From: CAZEPJ01 sp964514105 | GTDB taxonomy: Bacteria > Desulfobacterota > Desulfocorpusculales > Desulfocorpusculum | Reading direction: 5' to 3' | Assembly (NCBI GenBank): GCA_964514105.1 | Contig: CAZEPJ010000049.1 | Span: forward strand, 1 to 34,727 | DNA: 34,727 bases | In this document: positions 24,980 to 32,887 of the stretch, in pieces | Layout: every line of letters starts with the position of its first letter | Numbering within the stretch: position 1 is the stretch's first letter | Position numbers and translations under genes: made by a program | The notes under the pieces: model-generated | The model's input: the letters and a program-made list of their open reading frames with translations, nothing else | Database searches by the model: none | What the model was told of the DNA's origin: nothing

Positions 24980-25768
24980 CTATGTCACCTCCCCGTGAAG
25001 GTGCACATCCACCTGCGGGTAGGCGATGGTGATTCCCTCGCAGTCGAAGCGCAGCTTCACCTTCTCGATCAGGTCGCACCGGGTGCGGAAGTAGTCGGCG
25101 TTCTTGGCCCAGGCCCACATCCGGATGTTGACCGAGTTCTCCGCGAGTTCCATGACGAACACCCGGGGGGCGGGATCGCCCAGGATCCTCGGGTCCTCTG
25201 CCAGAATCTCCGCTACAAGGGCCTTGGCCTTGAGGACGTCGTCCTTGTACCCGATGCCGAAGGTCAGGTCCACCCGCCGGTTGGGCGTGAAGTGGTAGTT
25301 GATGATCTTGTCCTTCATCACCACGTTGTTGGGGATGAAGAAGGTCCGGCCGTCAAAGGCCTTCACCCGCGTGTTCACTATCGAGATGGACTCCACGATC
25401 CCCAGAAGCCCCGCCACCTCCACCATGTCCCCGGCCTTGAAGGGCAGGGGCGGGATGTACCGGCGAAGGACGATGACCAGCAGGCACCCGATCAGAACCA
25501 GCGAGCCCAGAATCCTCCGGATGGCGCCCCATTGCAGGCCCAGCGTGTGCAGGGCCACCAGCAGTCCCAGGACCGTGAACCCGACGTAGATCGTCCGACT
25601 GGTGAGAACGACTCTTTGCTCGGGGGCCTTGGCCCTGCGCAGGCGGTTCTGGATCAACCAGGCCACCAACCACGCCCCGATCACCCCCCCCAGGACGATG
25701 CTCAGTGCCAGATTCAGGTCGGTCCCGTACTGAATCAGCCATGCGTCCAGACGCTGGATACTGGGCAT
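24980..25768 (-). CDS. Small-conductance mechanosensitive channel (MscS family)
   Basis: A 262-aa inner-membrane protein predicted to release solutes on hypo-osmotic shock. Three hydrophobic helices lie at about 18-38, 54-76 and 84-104. The MscS beta domain follows: GDMVEVAGLLGIVESISIVNTRV given only in part, then DGRTFFIPNN and the C-terminal alpha/beta part (GYKDDVLKAKALVAEIL). The first ATG with a plausible site (GAGGGGAGATCAGACTTG) is at 25768. It starts 16 bases after the PqiC-like lipoprotein gene, so it appears to be the last member of the MCE operon. Membrane-tension sensing next to lipid transport is an interesting pairing. Confidence 0.93.
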   Translation of the reverse strand: MPSIQRLDAWLIQYGTDLNLALSIVLGGVIGAWLVAWLIQNRLRRAKAPEQRVVLTSRTIYVGFTVLGLLVALHTLGLQWGAIRRILGSLVLIGCLLVIVLRRYIPPLPFKAGDMVEVAGLLGIVESISIVNTRVKAFDGRTFFIPNNVVMKDKIINYHFTPNRRVDLTFGIGYKDDVLKAKALVAEILAEDPRILGDPAPRVFVMELAENSVNIRMWAWAKNADYFRTRCDLIEKVKLRFDCEGITIAYPQVDVHLHGEVT

Positions 25769-25784
25769 CAAGTCTGATCTCCCC

Positions 25785-26366
25785 TCATCTCCCCGCCTTG
25801 ATCTCCGCGGCGATCTCCCCGCTGAGTTTCTCCAGGGCCCGGCTCTGGGCCGCCACCAGGGCCGCGTACCCGCTCCCGTCAACGGGGATCCGGATACTGG
25901 ACTGCCTCTTGGCCACCGTCTTCTCGCTGTCTCCTTTGGCCACGGTCCACTGGGCCTGAAGCAGCGCCGAGTTATCGGGCATGCCGTGGAAGCGCCCCAC
26001 CGTCACCGTCACCTGATAGTCCACCCGCTCGGATCCCTTCCATGGATACTCCAACACCGCTTCAACGCACAGAAAGGCCGAGAGGTTCTCCCCAAGGGTC
26101 CTCGCGAATGTCTTCTCCAGCGGCTCGGCCCACTGATCGAAGTCCCCGAGCTTCATCTCGTGGGCGCTCGTCTGGGTCACGATCTGCGGCCGGTCCAGAT
26201 ACTGGGGAAGATTCACAGGCCCCAGCCCAAGGGTCAGGCACGGCTTGGCCGCCGGGGCCTGGGTCCCGGGCAGAGGGCTCAGGGTGTAGAACCGGGCCGG
26301 CTCAGTGCTGGCGCACCCCACGACCCCAAGGAACATCAGGGCCGCCATCAAGACTCCCTTCTTCAT
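25785..26366 (-). CDS. ABC-type transport auxiliary lipoprotein (PqiC/YmbA-like)
   Basis: A 193-aa lipoprotein with the signal MKKGVLMAALMFLGVVGC (C18), the mature start ASTEPARFYTLSPL, and the family pattern of an RFYTL segment, LGLGPVNLPQYLDRPQIVTQ and an FxxWAEPL element (DFDQWAEPLEKTFARTL). Such proteins accompany MCE/PqiB-type lipid transporters and probably act at the outer-membrane side. GGAGGACC precedes the ATG at 26366. An upstream ATG is in frame but lies inside the MCE gene end and would spoil the lipobox position. The MCE gene stop (26387) is 20 bases upstream. Confidence 0.9.
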   Translation of the reverse strand: MKKGVLMAALMFLGVVGCASTEPARFYTLSPLPGTQAPAAKPCLTLGLGPVNLPQYLDRPQIVTQTSAHEMKLGDFDQWAEPLEKTFARTLGENLSAFLCVEAVLEYPWKGSERVDYQVTVTVGRFHGMPDNSALLQAQWTVAKGDSEKTVAKRQSSIRIPVDGSGYAALVAAQSRALEKLSGEIAAEIKAGR

Positions 26367-26386
26367 TGGTCCTCCGCCTCTCATGC

Positions 26387-27511
26387 TCATCTCCCCTTGG
26401 ATCCGCCCTTGCCGTGGATCAACGCCTCGGGATGCCGCTCCAGGTACTCGGCCAGCACCCGGATGGACCGCGATGCCGAAGACAACTCCTGCAGCGCCTT
26501 GGTGACCTCGTGCATCACGGGCGAGTCCGGCGCCGTCATGGCCTGCGTGTTGGTCAGCGTCTTTTCCGCCTGCTTGGCGGCCGCCTGGGCTGACTTCAGC
26601 GTGGCCTCCAGAGAAAGGGTCACGGGTTGGAGCGTCTTGTCCACATCTCGGGCCAGTTTCCCGTACTCCTTGAGCGCGGCATCGGCACTGTTGGCCACCA
26701 GGGCGATCTTCTCATCCGCCCCCCGGGCCACCTTCCCGAAATCCTGAAGCGTCCCCTTGGCGCTAACGCCTACATCCGAAACTTGGGCGTCCGCCGTCTT
26801 GGCCAGCTTCCCGTAGTCCTTCAGCGTCGTGTCCAGGGTTCTCACAACGCCCGTGATCTCCTGGTTGAGATTGCCGGCCAAATGCCTGATGTCTCTCATG
26901 GTCTCGTTCAGAGAGAGGAGGCTGTCCTTGATCTCCTGGGAGTTCACGAGTTTATCCACCCCCTCGGCGGCACCGGCGATGCTCTTGACCAGTTGCTCCA
27001 GCGGCAGATCCTGGAGCTTCTTGGCCAGCTCCTGCAGCATGGTCGGGACCGTGGGGATCTCGGGGACCTTCCCGTCCCCGTGGAACTCGGCCGGTTTCTC
27101 CGGATGCAGATCCAGGGCGACCATCAACTGCCCGGTCACAAAGCTCTGGGAGATCAACTGCGCCCGCAGCCCCTTCTCGATCAGCCCCCGGTAGTTCTTC
27201 TCCGTGTCCCTTTCTCCTGCGGTGAGCGTTGCGCGCTCAGGCTGCAACTCGGCATACACAGGGATGCGGAACGTCTGGTCCTGGGCGTTGTAAAGCAGTC
27301 GAATGTCCGTCACCGAACCTATCTTCACTCCCCTGAACACCACCGGCGCGCCCACACTCAGCCCGCTCACCGACCCCTCGAAATACATGACAACGGGGTT
27401 CCTCTTCTGTAGAAACTTCCCCGAACCGAACATGAGAACCCCCACCACCGCCAGGACCAGGGCGCCCACCACGAAGGCCCCGATCGTCGTCTTGCTCGCC
27501 TGTTTGCTCAT
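26387..27511 (-). CDS. mlaD: MlaD/MCE-domain lipid-transport protein
   Basis: Periplasmic, membrane-anchored subunit of an MCE ABC system moving lipids across the envelope. It is 374 aa, with an N-terminal helix (about 10-30, GAFVVGALVLAVVGVLMFG) and an MCE domain (about 37-120: VMYFEGSVSGLSVGAPVVFRG is the hallmark start, then VKIGSVTDIRL). A long helical region follows with spaced coiled-coil-like repeats (TLKDYGKLAKTADAQV; ALKEYGKLARDVDK). It has one MCE domain, as in MlaD, but a long helical tail more like Mce/LetB-type tunnels. It is followed 20 bases on by the lipoprotein gene. The preceding ATPase gene lies 179 bases upstream, across a repeat-bearing spacer. Confidence 0.93.
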   Translation of the reverse strand: MSKQASKTTIGAFVVGALVLAVVGVLMFGSGKFLQKRNPVVMYFEGSVSGLSVGAPVVFRGVKIGSVTDIRLLYNAQDQTFRIPVYAELQPERATLTAGERDTEKNYRGLIEKGLRAQLISQSFVTGQLMVALDLHPEKPAEFHGDGKVPEIPTVPTMLQELAKKLQDLPLEQLVKSIAGAAEGVDKLVNSQEIKDSLLSLNETMRDIRHLAGNLNQEITGVVRTLDTTLKDYGKLAKTADAQVSDVGVSAKGTLQDFGKVARGADEKIALVANSADAALKEYGKLARDVDKTLQPVTLSLEATLKSAQAAAKQAEKTLTNTQAMTAPDSPVMHEVTKALQELSSASRSIRVLAEYLERHPEALIHGKGGSKGR

Positions 27512-27690
27512 CTCTGCCCGGTCCCCATTGTGGATTGAAAACCAAGTGCACTCTCAGCGATCAGTGACCAGTGGTTCGTTGAATCACTCCTGGATCTCGG
27601 TTCTCATTGCGGTGACGACTCTTTGCGAAACCATCAGTATTGGAATCTCCCCCTCCCCGCGTCCGCCCTTTCCCCACTTTCCCCCACGCC
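27512..27690. other. 179-base spacer with repeats between ATPase and MCE genes
   Basis: No gene. It contains dispersed repeat type 2, copy 2 (27581-27637), and part of a short tandem repeat of GGGCATAGGGCATGGGGCG type (minus strand) that continues into the 3' end of the ATPase gene. Confidence 0.55.
27581..27637 (+). repeat. Dispersed intergenic repeat type 2, copy 2
   Basis: Second copy of the block at 5302-5358. Shared cores include TCCTGGATCyCGGTT and TTGCGArACCA, in the same order and spacing. Confidence 0.6.
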
Positions 27691-27712
27691 CTACGCCCCA
27701 TGCCCTATGCCC
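27678..27712 (-). repeat. Short tandem repeat overlapping the end of the ATPase gene
   Basis: Minus-strand units of the type GGGCATA / GGGCATG / GGGCGTA / GGGCGTG. They supply the last codons (Gly-Ile-Gly-His-Gly-Ala) and the TAG stop of the ATPase gene. Confidence 0.6.
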
Positions 27713-28479
27713 TCTTTCGCCTTCCACTCACCCCGGCTCAGGAACTCCCGCACCGTCGCATCCGGGCTCCGATCCCTGAGCCCCCTGGGGTCCCCCTGGG
27801 CGATCATGGTCTTGGCCACCGGGTCAAGAAACACCGAGTTGTTCCCGATGGCAAAAATACTCGCCAGTTCGTGGGTCACGACGACAATGGTGGCCCCCAG
27901 GCTGTCCCGAAGCTCTATGATCAAATCGTCCAGGAGCTTGGCGCTGATGGGGTCCAGTCCCGCCGAGGGCTCGTCGAAAAACAAGATGTCCGGGTCCAGG
28001 GCTATGGCCCGCGCCAGCCCGGCCCGCTTCTTCATCCCACCGCTGATCTCCGAGGGGTAATACTCCTCGAAGCCCGCAAGGCCCACCAGGGCCATCTTCA
28101 AAGAGACCAACTCATCGATCTCTGCCGGACCCAGATCCGTATACTCCTTCAGGGGCAGCGCCACGTTCTCGGCCAGGGTCATGGAGCTCCAAAGCGCCCC
28201 GCTCTGATACAGAATCCCGATGCGCCGCATGATCCGATCCCACTCATCGGGCGTGGCCCGCCACAGGTCCACCCCCTCGTAAAGCACCTGCCCCGTTGCC
28301 GGCGCCTTGAGGCCCACCATGTGCCTCAGAAGCGTGCTCTTGCCGCACCCGCTTCCTCCCATGATGATGAAGATGTCCCTGCGGTTGATCGTGAAGGTGA
28401 GGTCCCGCTGCACCACGAAGCTCCCGTACGCCATGGTCAGATCCTTCACTTGGATGATGGCCTCTGTACCCTCAATCAT
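27691..28479 (-). CDS. mlaF: MCE-system ABC transporter ATP-binding protein (MlaF-like)
   Basis: ATPase energising lipid transport with the MlaE permease encoded upstream. It is 262 aa. Walker A is GGSGCGKST (41-49), the Q-loop is in GILYQSGALWSSMT (SGALW after Q is typical of MlaF), the signature is SGGMKKRAGLARA, Walker B is ILFFDEPSAGLDP, and the H-loop is VVVTHELASI. The start is uncertain: the ATG at 28479 has AGGGG eight bases upstream, while a GTG at 28488 would add three residues. The C-terminal GIGHGA and the stop come from a tandem intergenic repeat, suggesting that the original 3' end was replaced. Confidence 0.95.
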   Translation of the reverse strand: MIEGTEAIIQVKDLTMAYGSFVVQRDLTFTINRRDIFIIMGGSGCGKSTLLRHMVGLKAPATGQVLYEGVDLWRATPDEWDRIMRRIGILYQSGALWSSMTLAENVALPLKEYTDLGPAEIDELVSLKMALVGLAGFEEYYPSEISGGMKKRAGLARAIALDPDILFFDEPSAGLDPISAKLLDDLIIELRDSLGATIVVVTHELASIFAIGNNSVFLDPVAKTMIAQGDPRGLRDRSPDATVREFLSRGEWKAKEGIGHGA

Positions 28480-28675
28480 CCCTCGCACCCCTGGGGTTTT
28501 CCCTTCGGCGTCCGGCCTTCGGCGTTCAGTTTTCGGCGATCATTGTTTGGTTTCGCCGTTGCCTGTTGCCTCCGCGCCTCGCCGCCAGCCTTTCCTCAGT
28601 CCTCAGTTCTTGTCTTGCCCACTGCCACAACTCCCTACGACCCCCATGGTTCTGCCTGCTTCCCGCGTGCGCCCC
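28480..28675. other. Permease-ATPase spacer
   Basis: About 190 bases without a gene. It contains repeated CCTTCGGCGT / TTTCGGCG units (28503-28560), related to those at 24891-24925, and a GTTGCCTGTTGCCT string. No terminator is seen, so co-transcription of permease and ATPase is still likely. Confidence 0.45.
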
Positions 28676-29818
28676 TCATATCCCCACCACCTGGCAGATC
28701 ACGGTGATCACCGCCGTGGCCACGATGATGCTCACGATGCTCGTCACCACCGCTGAGGTCGTGGCCTGGCCCACCGCAGAGGCGCTCCTTCCACATTGCA
28801 TCCCGCGCAAACACCCAGACAGCGCCACGATCACCCCGAAGACCGCCCCGTGAAAAAGGCCGATCCACAGGTTCACCAGGCTCACCGACTCCCGCGTCAT
28901 GTTGATATACTCGTGCACGTTGAGATCCAGAAGCATGATCCCCACAAAGAGCCCCCCCAGCACCCCCATCAGGTCCGCATACAGGCACAGAAGCGGCATC
29001 ATGATCACAAGGGCCACCATCCGGGGCAGCACCAGAAACTCCATGGGGTTGATCCCCATGGTCCTGAGCGCATCGATCTCCTCGTTGACCTGCATGGTCC
29101 CGAGTTCCGCTGCGAAGGCCGCCCCGGTCCGGCCCGACATGATGATCCCCATCATGATCGCACCGAGCACCCGCACCATCCCGATCCCCACCAGCGCCGC
29201 CACATAGATCTGCGCCCCGAACATCTGAAGCTGCACCGCCCCCACGAAGGCCAGGATCAGCCCCACCAGAAAACATATCAAAGACACGATGGGAAGCGCC
29301 TGCGCCCCGCACGCCTGCATGATGGCCCACAGGTCCGAACGCTGAAACTGCGCCTTGCCCCCAAGGAGCCTTACCAACGCCCAGGTGGCCTCGCCGATGA
29401 AGGCCAGAAATTCAGGCGCCGTCCGCCAAAACTCCACAGTCGCCGAACCCACACGCGACAGAAACGGCTCCCTCCTGACCTCCCGCCTCGCCCCCTTTCG
29501 CTCGGGCACCGCCGTGGCCAGCTTCAGGAGACCCCGCACCCCCTCGGGCAGTCCCCCCTCGTCCAGCTCCACCTTTGCATCGGCGCAAAGCGCCTTCACC
29601 TTCAGAAGAAACGTCAGCAGCCCGCTGTCCCAGGCCTTGAGCCCCTGGGCGTCGAAGGCCACCCGCCTCACCCCCCGGGCCGCGGCCAGCTTCCGGCCCA
29701 CCTCCCCGGCCGACGGAAGCCCCCGGGTGGCCTTCCACTCCCCGGCGAGGCGCACCACAATGGACCCATCATCCTGGGGGCTGACACCCATCGTACCCTG
29801 GCCGGCGTCTCGATCCAC
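28676..29818 (-). CDS. mlaE: MCE-system ABC permease with N-terminal STAS-like domain (MlaE)
   Basis: A 380-aa inner-membrane permease. Residues about 18-105 resemble a STAS domain, as in MlaB (VVRLAGEWKATRGLP, RRVAFDAQGLKAWDSGLLTFLL), here fused to the permease. Residues 125-380 are the MlaE domain, with FVGAVQLQMFGA, the family-typical GRTGAAFAAELGTMQVNEEIDALRTMG region (shown in part), NPMEFLVLPR and five hydrophobic helices. The start is GTG at 29818 with GGAGG seven bases upstream. It lies 13 bases after the 418-aa exported protein gene, so that protein is encoded in the same operon. Confidence 0.94.
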   Translation of the reverse strand: MDRDAGQGTMGVSPQDDGSIVVRLAGEWKATRGLPSAGEVGRKLAAARGVRRVAFDAQGLKAWDSGLLTFLLKVKALCADAKVELDEGGLPEGVRGLLKLATAVPERKGARREVRREPFLSRVGSATVEFWRTAPEFLAFIGEATWALVRLLGGKAQFQRSDLWAIMQACGAQALPIVSLICFLVGLILAFVGAVQLQMFGAQIYVAALVGIGMVRVLGAIMMGIIMSGRTGAAFAAELGTMQVNEEIDALRTMGINPMEFLVLPRMVALVIMMPLLCLYADLMGVLGGLFVGIMLLDLNVHEYINMTRESVSLVNLWIGLFHGAVFGVIVALSGCLRGMQCGRSASAVGQATTSAVVTSIVSIIVATAVITVICQVVGI

Positions 29819-29831
29819 GCCCCATCCTCCC

Positions 29832-31088
29832 TCAATACTGGTACTCGAAGCGTTGATCCAGCCGGTCCACCAGTCCGATGCCCAGTGCGGCCAATTGTTT
29901 CTTTCCCTTGGGGCTCACCGTCCCCATCACCCAGAGTTCCAGCTTCCCCTTGAGCCCAGCCTGCTGAGCCTTGGCCTTGACGTCCTTCAACACCGCCTCG
30001 GAGTTGGGGGTCCAGACCCCGTAGTCCAGAGGAAACGGCGCCACCACCGTCTGGTTGGCCGCCTGGGCCACGATGAACCCCGAGATCATCTTGATCTCCG
30101 TGATCGCCGCCACGCCCTGCTGATAGCCCCTGAGCGTCTCGGCCATGTTCTGGACGAAATTGGCGCTCTCCTCGTCCGTGGCCTTCAGCGCATATTGAAT
30201 GAACAGGTTGCGGCCCTTGGTCCCTCCCATCATCTCCAGGGACCCGACGATGATCGTGTCGTGCCTCGGCGTGAAGTTGGGATGATCCAGGAACTTCTTG
30301 CTCAGCTCCTGGGACACCCCCATGGCCTGGAGCTTCTTGGCGTTGATCTGCCGCAGCTCCTCGGGGTTCTTGTCCTTGAGCAGGTCATTGAACGTCTTGG
30401 CCAACCGGGTATACGAGATCACCATGGCCGCCGGCCCCCCGAACGGGGCCAGCGCCGCCGACACGGTCAAGGACCCCGCCGCACCCGCCCAGCCCAGGCT
30501 GTTGAGCTCCTCCTGCAGGACGCGGTTGCTCGAATACGGGTCCACCCCGAAGGTGTACGCATACTCCCGCTTTTGGGACGACATGCTCAAGGCCGCGGCC
30601 AGACGCGAGTCCTGGCTCGGGTCGCGCTTGGACGTCAGTCCAGTGGCCGCGTTGCTGAATAGCTTGGCCACACCCTTGGGGATGCTCGTCAGGGTCTCCA
30701 CCGGTTGGGTCAGCACGTCCTTGGTGAAGGTCAGGGGACTCGTTCCCGACTGGGCCAGCGCCTTCAGGTAGGCCTCCCCTTTCTTGATCTCCTTGAGCTT
30801 GGCGATCACAGGCAGCTCCTTCAAGAGCTTCCGCAGGGCGTAATCCCCCGTCACGTCGAACACGCCCCAGTCCGTGTCCACCCGGTACGAGTGCATATAC
30901 CCGTCTGCAAACACCGTCTCCCGGATCTTGTAGTGCGGGCCCGTGATCTTGTCTTTGGGCAGGACATCGGCCACGGGTCGATTCTCATAATACTCGTACG
31001 GCGGATCGTAGCTCGCCGCCGCCAGCCCACCCGGCCATCCCGGAAAGACCATCATCCCCGTCGCCACAATGCCCATCCACGAACGCAT
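29832..31088 (-). CDS. Exported protein of unknown function heading the MCE operon
   Basis: A 418-aa protein I do not recognise. It has an N-terminal signal (MRSWMGIVATGMMVFPGWPG, cleavage about LAAAS). The mature part opens with a Tyr/Pro-rich segment (YDPPYEYYENRPVADVLP). A predicted helical region follows with a hydrophobic Ala/Gly-rich stretch around 195-225 (GWAGAAGSLTVSAALAPFGG). The C-terminal domain contains WVMGTVSPKGKKQLAALG. Strong AAGGAGG lies six bases before the ATG. The gap to mlaE is 13 bases, which implies a role in the same lipid-transport process, for example as a periplasmic or outer-membrane partner. That role is inference only. Confidence 0.85.
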   Translation of the reverse strand: MRSWMGIVATGMMVFPGWPGGLAAASYDPPYEYYENRPVADVLPKDKITGPHYKIRETVFADGYMHSYRVDTDWGVFDVTGDYALRKLLKELPVIAKLKEIKKGEAYLKALAQSGTSPLTFTKDVLTQPVETLTSIPKGVAKLFSNAATGLTSKRDPSQDSRLAAALSMSSQKREYAYTFGVDPYSSNRVLQEELNSLGWAGAAGSLTVSAALAPFGGPAAMVISYTRLAKTFNDLLKDKNPEELRQINAKKLQAMGVSQELSKKFLDHPNFTPRHDTIIVGSLEMMGGTKGRNLFIQYALKATDEESANFVQNMAETLRGYQQGVAAITEIKMISGFIVAQAANQTVVAPFPLDYGVWTPNSEAVLKDVKAKAQQAGLKGKLELWVMGTVSPKGKKQLAALGIGLVDRLDQRFEYQY

Positions 31089-31112
31089 GTCATCCTCCTT
31101 GATGATTTCCTC

Positions 31113-31244
31113 TGACCTCGCATACGGAGGAGGTCACATATCCGCAACTCCAAGCCCCGACGTCTGCGAGACCTCGTTTCCCCGACCACCCGTCCAAACC
31201 ATGATCGGGTGGCTTGACACGTTCGCCCGTCGGATGCCGTGTCA
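31113..31244 (-). promoter_or_regulatory. Leader of the MCE operon with three inverted repeats
   Basis: Arms TGACACG / CGTGTCA at 31215-31221 and 31238-31244. Arms CCCGACCA / TGATCGGG (one G-T pair) within 31181-31209. Arms TGACCTC / GAGGTCA at 31113-31119 and 31130-31136. None has a following T-run. They could be RNA structure or operator sites. Confidence 0.4.
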
Positions 31245-31247
31245 TGA

Positions 31248-31264
31248 AGCGAAAGGCGTGCCGG
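31248..31264 (-). promoter_or_regulatory. Possible sigma-54 (-24/-12) promoter of the MCE operon
   Basis: Minus strand CCGGCACGCCTTTCGCT has the required GG-N10-GC spacing and GGCACG-N4. It has two mismatches to YTGGCACG-N4-TTGCW. It shares the GGCACGCCTTT core with the candidate at 244-260. The predicted start lies near 31237, about 150 bases before the start codon. Confidence 0.3.
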
Positions 31265-31358
31265 GAGCGTTCCATCGCCCCTCGTCCCGGTAACTCTCCG
31301 TAAAGAAATGGCTTTCCCATGCAGGTGGCTCACCGGAAAGAAAGGCGCGTCCTGGGAC

Positions 31359-31395
31359 ATGTCGATATATCAACAATGAGCCTCTATATCGACAT
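31359..31395. promoter_or_regulatory. Perfect 11-bp inverted repeat, possible operator
   Basis: ATGTCGATATA (31359-31369) and TATATCGACAT (31385-31395) are perfect reverse complements separated by 15 bases. The left arm also belongs to a second near-palindrome, TGTCGATATATCAACA (31360-31375, one mismatch). Three related half-sites therefore cluster here, AT-rich in a GC-rich background. It lies between the porin gene end and the MCE operon. No T-run follows, so a transcription-factor site is favoured over a terminator. Confidence 0.55.
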
Positions 31396-31464
31396 CCGGC
31401 CACCTGACCTCAACGGTCGTCGGCTCGTCCCGGCCGGCCGCGTCCCCTTCCCCCAGCGCTGGGG

Positions 31465-32883
31465 TCACAGCAGCGGGATGTCGTAATTCACGATCACCCG
31501 GAAGTCATGCTGGGCGTCACTGGAGCCCCCGTATTGCTCCGCCAAGCCATACCGAAGCCTGAGCCAGAGTCCGTTGAAAAGCCCTCCCTGGGGCCGCCAC
31601 TGCACGTCCAAGTTCAACTCGTTCACGTCGGGGAGGGACGCCTTGGTGGTGGAATCGACCCTGCCCCACCCGTGGGCGTACAGGGCGTAGGCCGTCACCC
31701 CCGGGAGACCCACGCCGTTGAAGTCATAGGATAATTTCGTCACAACGGCATTTTCCCCCGCCCGGTTGAAGTCCGTGATCTGGGAGCTGGCATACCCGGG
31801 ATAGCCGCTCCACGGGTTCCTGAGGTCGGTCGACCTGGCATTGGCGGTGTAGCCCAGGGTCAGAACGGCGCCCCTGTACCCCAGGTTTGCCTTGACGCCA
31901 AATTGCTGGGCCGAGAAGGATTCACCCGCGAGCAGGTCCCTGCCGACGCTTCGCTGGTCGGTGAATTGGGCGGAGAAAAGGACGCCGAGCCGGTCCGTCA
32001 CGGGGATGGTGTACTTGGCCTCGGCGTACGCGATATTGATGACATCGTGGCAGTGGTAATTGATGCCTCCCAAAGAGAACCCGCCCCATGTGAAGAGGGC
32101 GCCGCCCAGGCCGACTCCCCGTTTGGCGTCCGCGCCGGCGTCCTCGGACATCCAGTCCCAGGTGTCCGCGCTCTTCTCCTTGATCCTGGTGATGTAGCCC
32201 CCGCCGTACCGAAGGCCAGGCGCCCCGTCCTTGCCGCCCAAGACCCCGGTGAGGGTGTACCCCTCGAAGGTCTTGGGCGCCATGCGGCCGTCGTCTCTGT
32301 TTATGTAGGGTGTCTCATATTCGTACTGATAGAGATTGACGAAGTGGCCCTCCCACAGCTTCACCCGGCCGTAGAGGTGGCCCGGCACCGTGAAACCCTC
32401 CTGGCCCGGTTTGAGCAGATCGGTCCCGTCGCGATCCCCCGGCGCCCAGATGGGCTGGGAGGTGTACAGCACCCCCCCCAGGGCCAGGCGGTCCCAGAGC
32501 CATCCGGATCGGTACTCCAGGGCGCCGCCCATGACCCATGCCTCGCTGAGGCTGTCGTCGAACCTGTGGCGGTTGAGATAATATGTTCGGAACCTGAGAA
32601 CCAGTTCGGTGTCCCGAAGAAAGGGACCCGTGTCCTTCAATTGCTCCTTGAGCCAAGGAAACAGACCAGGCCTGGGGATCCTCTTGACGAAGGATCGCTC
32701 AATGGACGTGACCAGGTCGTCGACCGACGATGGGGTCGGTTCCTCCCCATAGATGGCCTCCTGCCCCCAGCCCGGCAACGCCGTGCCCAGAATGATCCCC
32801 GCACCCAAGCCCGCCATCAGAAGCCTGGCCATACAGGTTCTTACCCGCGGGCCAAAGGCATGGCGCATCGGAAGCCCATGCAT
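31465..32883 (-). CDS. OprD-family outer-membrane porin
   Basis: A 472-aa predicted beta-barrel for uptake of small solutes. The signal peptide comes after a long N-region (MARLLMAGLGAGIILGTALP, then GWGQE), followed by a periplasmic segment rich in Pro/Trp. Family-like features are FRTYYLNRHRF, ALEYRSGWLWDRLALGG, YETPYINRDDGRMAPKTFEGYTL (in part), alternating hydrophobic strands and a C-terminal strand ending in a hydrophobic residue (VIVNYDIPLL). GGAAGG lies seven bases before the ATG at 32883. A shorter start at MARLLM is possible. Only four bases separate it from the upstream transporter gene, so porin and transporter may serve the same solute. Confidence 0.88.
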   Translation of the reverse strand: MHGLPMRHAFGPRVRTCMARLLMAGLGAGIILGTALPGWGQEAIYGEEPTPSSVDDLVTSIERSFVKRIPRPGLFPWLKEQLKDTGPFLRDTELVLRFRTYYLNRHRFDDSLSEAWVMGGALEYRSGWLWDRLALGGVLYTSQPIWAPGDRDGTDLLKPGQEGFTVPGHLYGRVKLWEGHFVNLYQYEYETPYINRDDGRMAPKTFEGYTLTGVLGGKDGAPGLRYGGGYITRIKEKSADTWDWMSEDAGADAKRGVGLGGALFTWGGFSLGGINYHCHDVINIAYAEAKYTIPVTDRLGVLFSAQFTDQRSVGRDLLAGESFSAQQFGVKANLGYRGAVLTLGYTANARSTDLRNPWSGYPGYASSQITDFNRAGENAVVTKLSYDFNGVGLPGVTAYALYAHGWGRVDSTTKASLPDVNELNLDVQWRPQGGLFNGLWLRLRYGLAEQYGGSSDAQHDFRVIVNYDIPLL

Positions 32884-32887
32884 GGCG

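Larger units (their letters stand above)
31089..31464. other. 376-base regulatory intergenic region
   Basis: No credible gene. In transcription order it holds a long-arm inverted repeat (31359-31395), a possible sigma-54 promoter (31248-31264), three further dyads (31215-31244, 31181-31209, 31113-31136) and the Shine-Dalgarno of the 418-aa protein gene. It is the most likely place for the main promoter of the MCE operon. Confidence 0.6.

Noticed and set aside
31359..31395. Inverted repeat as a terminator of the porin gene
   Set aside because: The stem is AT-rich, the loop is 15 bases and no T-run follows. The overlapping palindrome fits an operator better.
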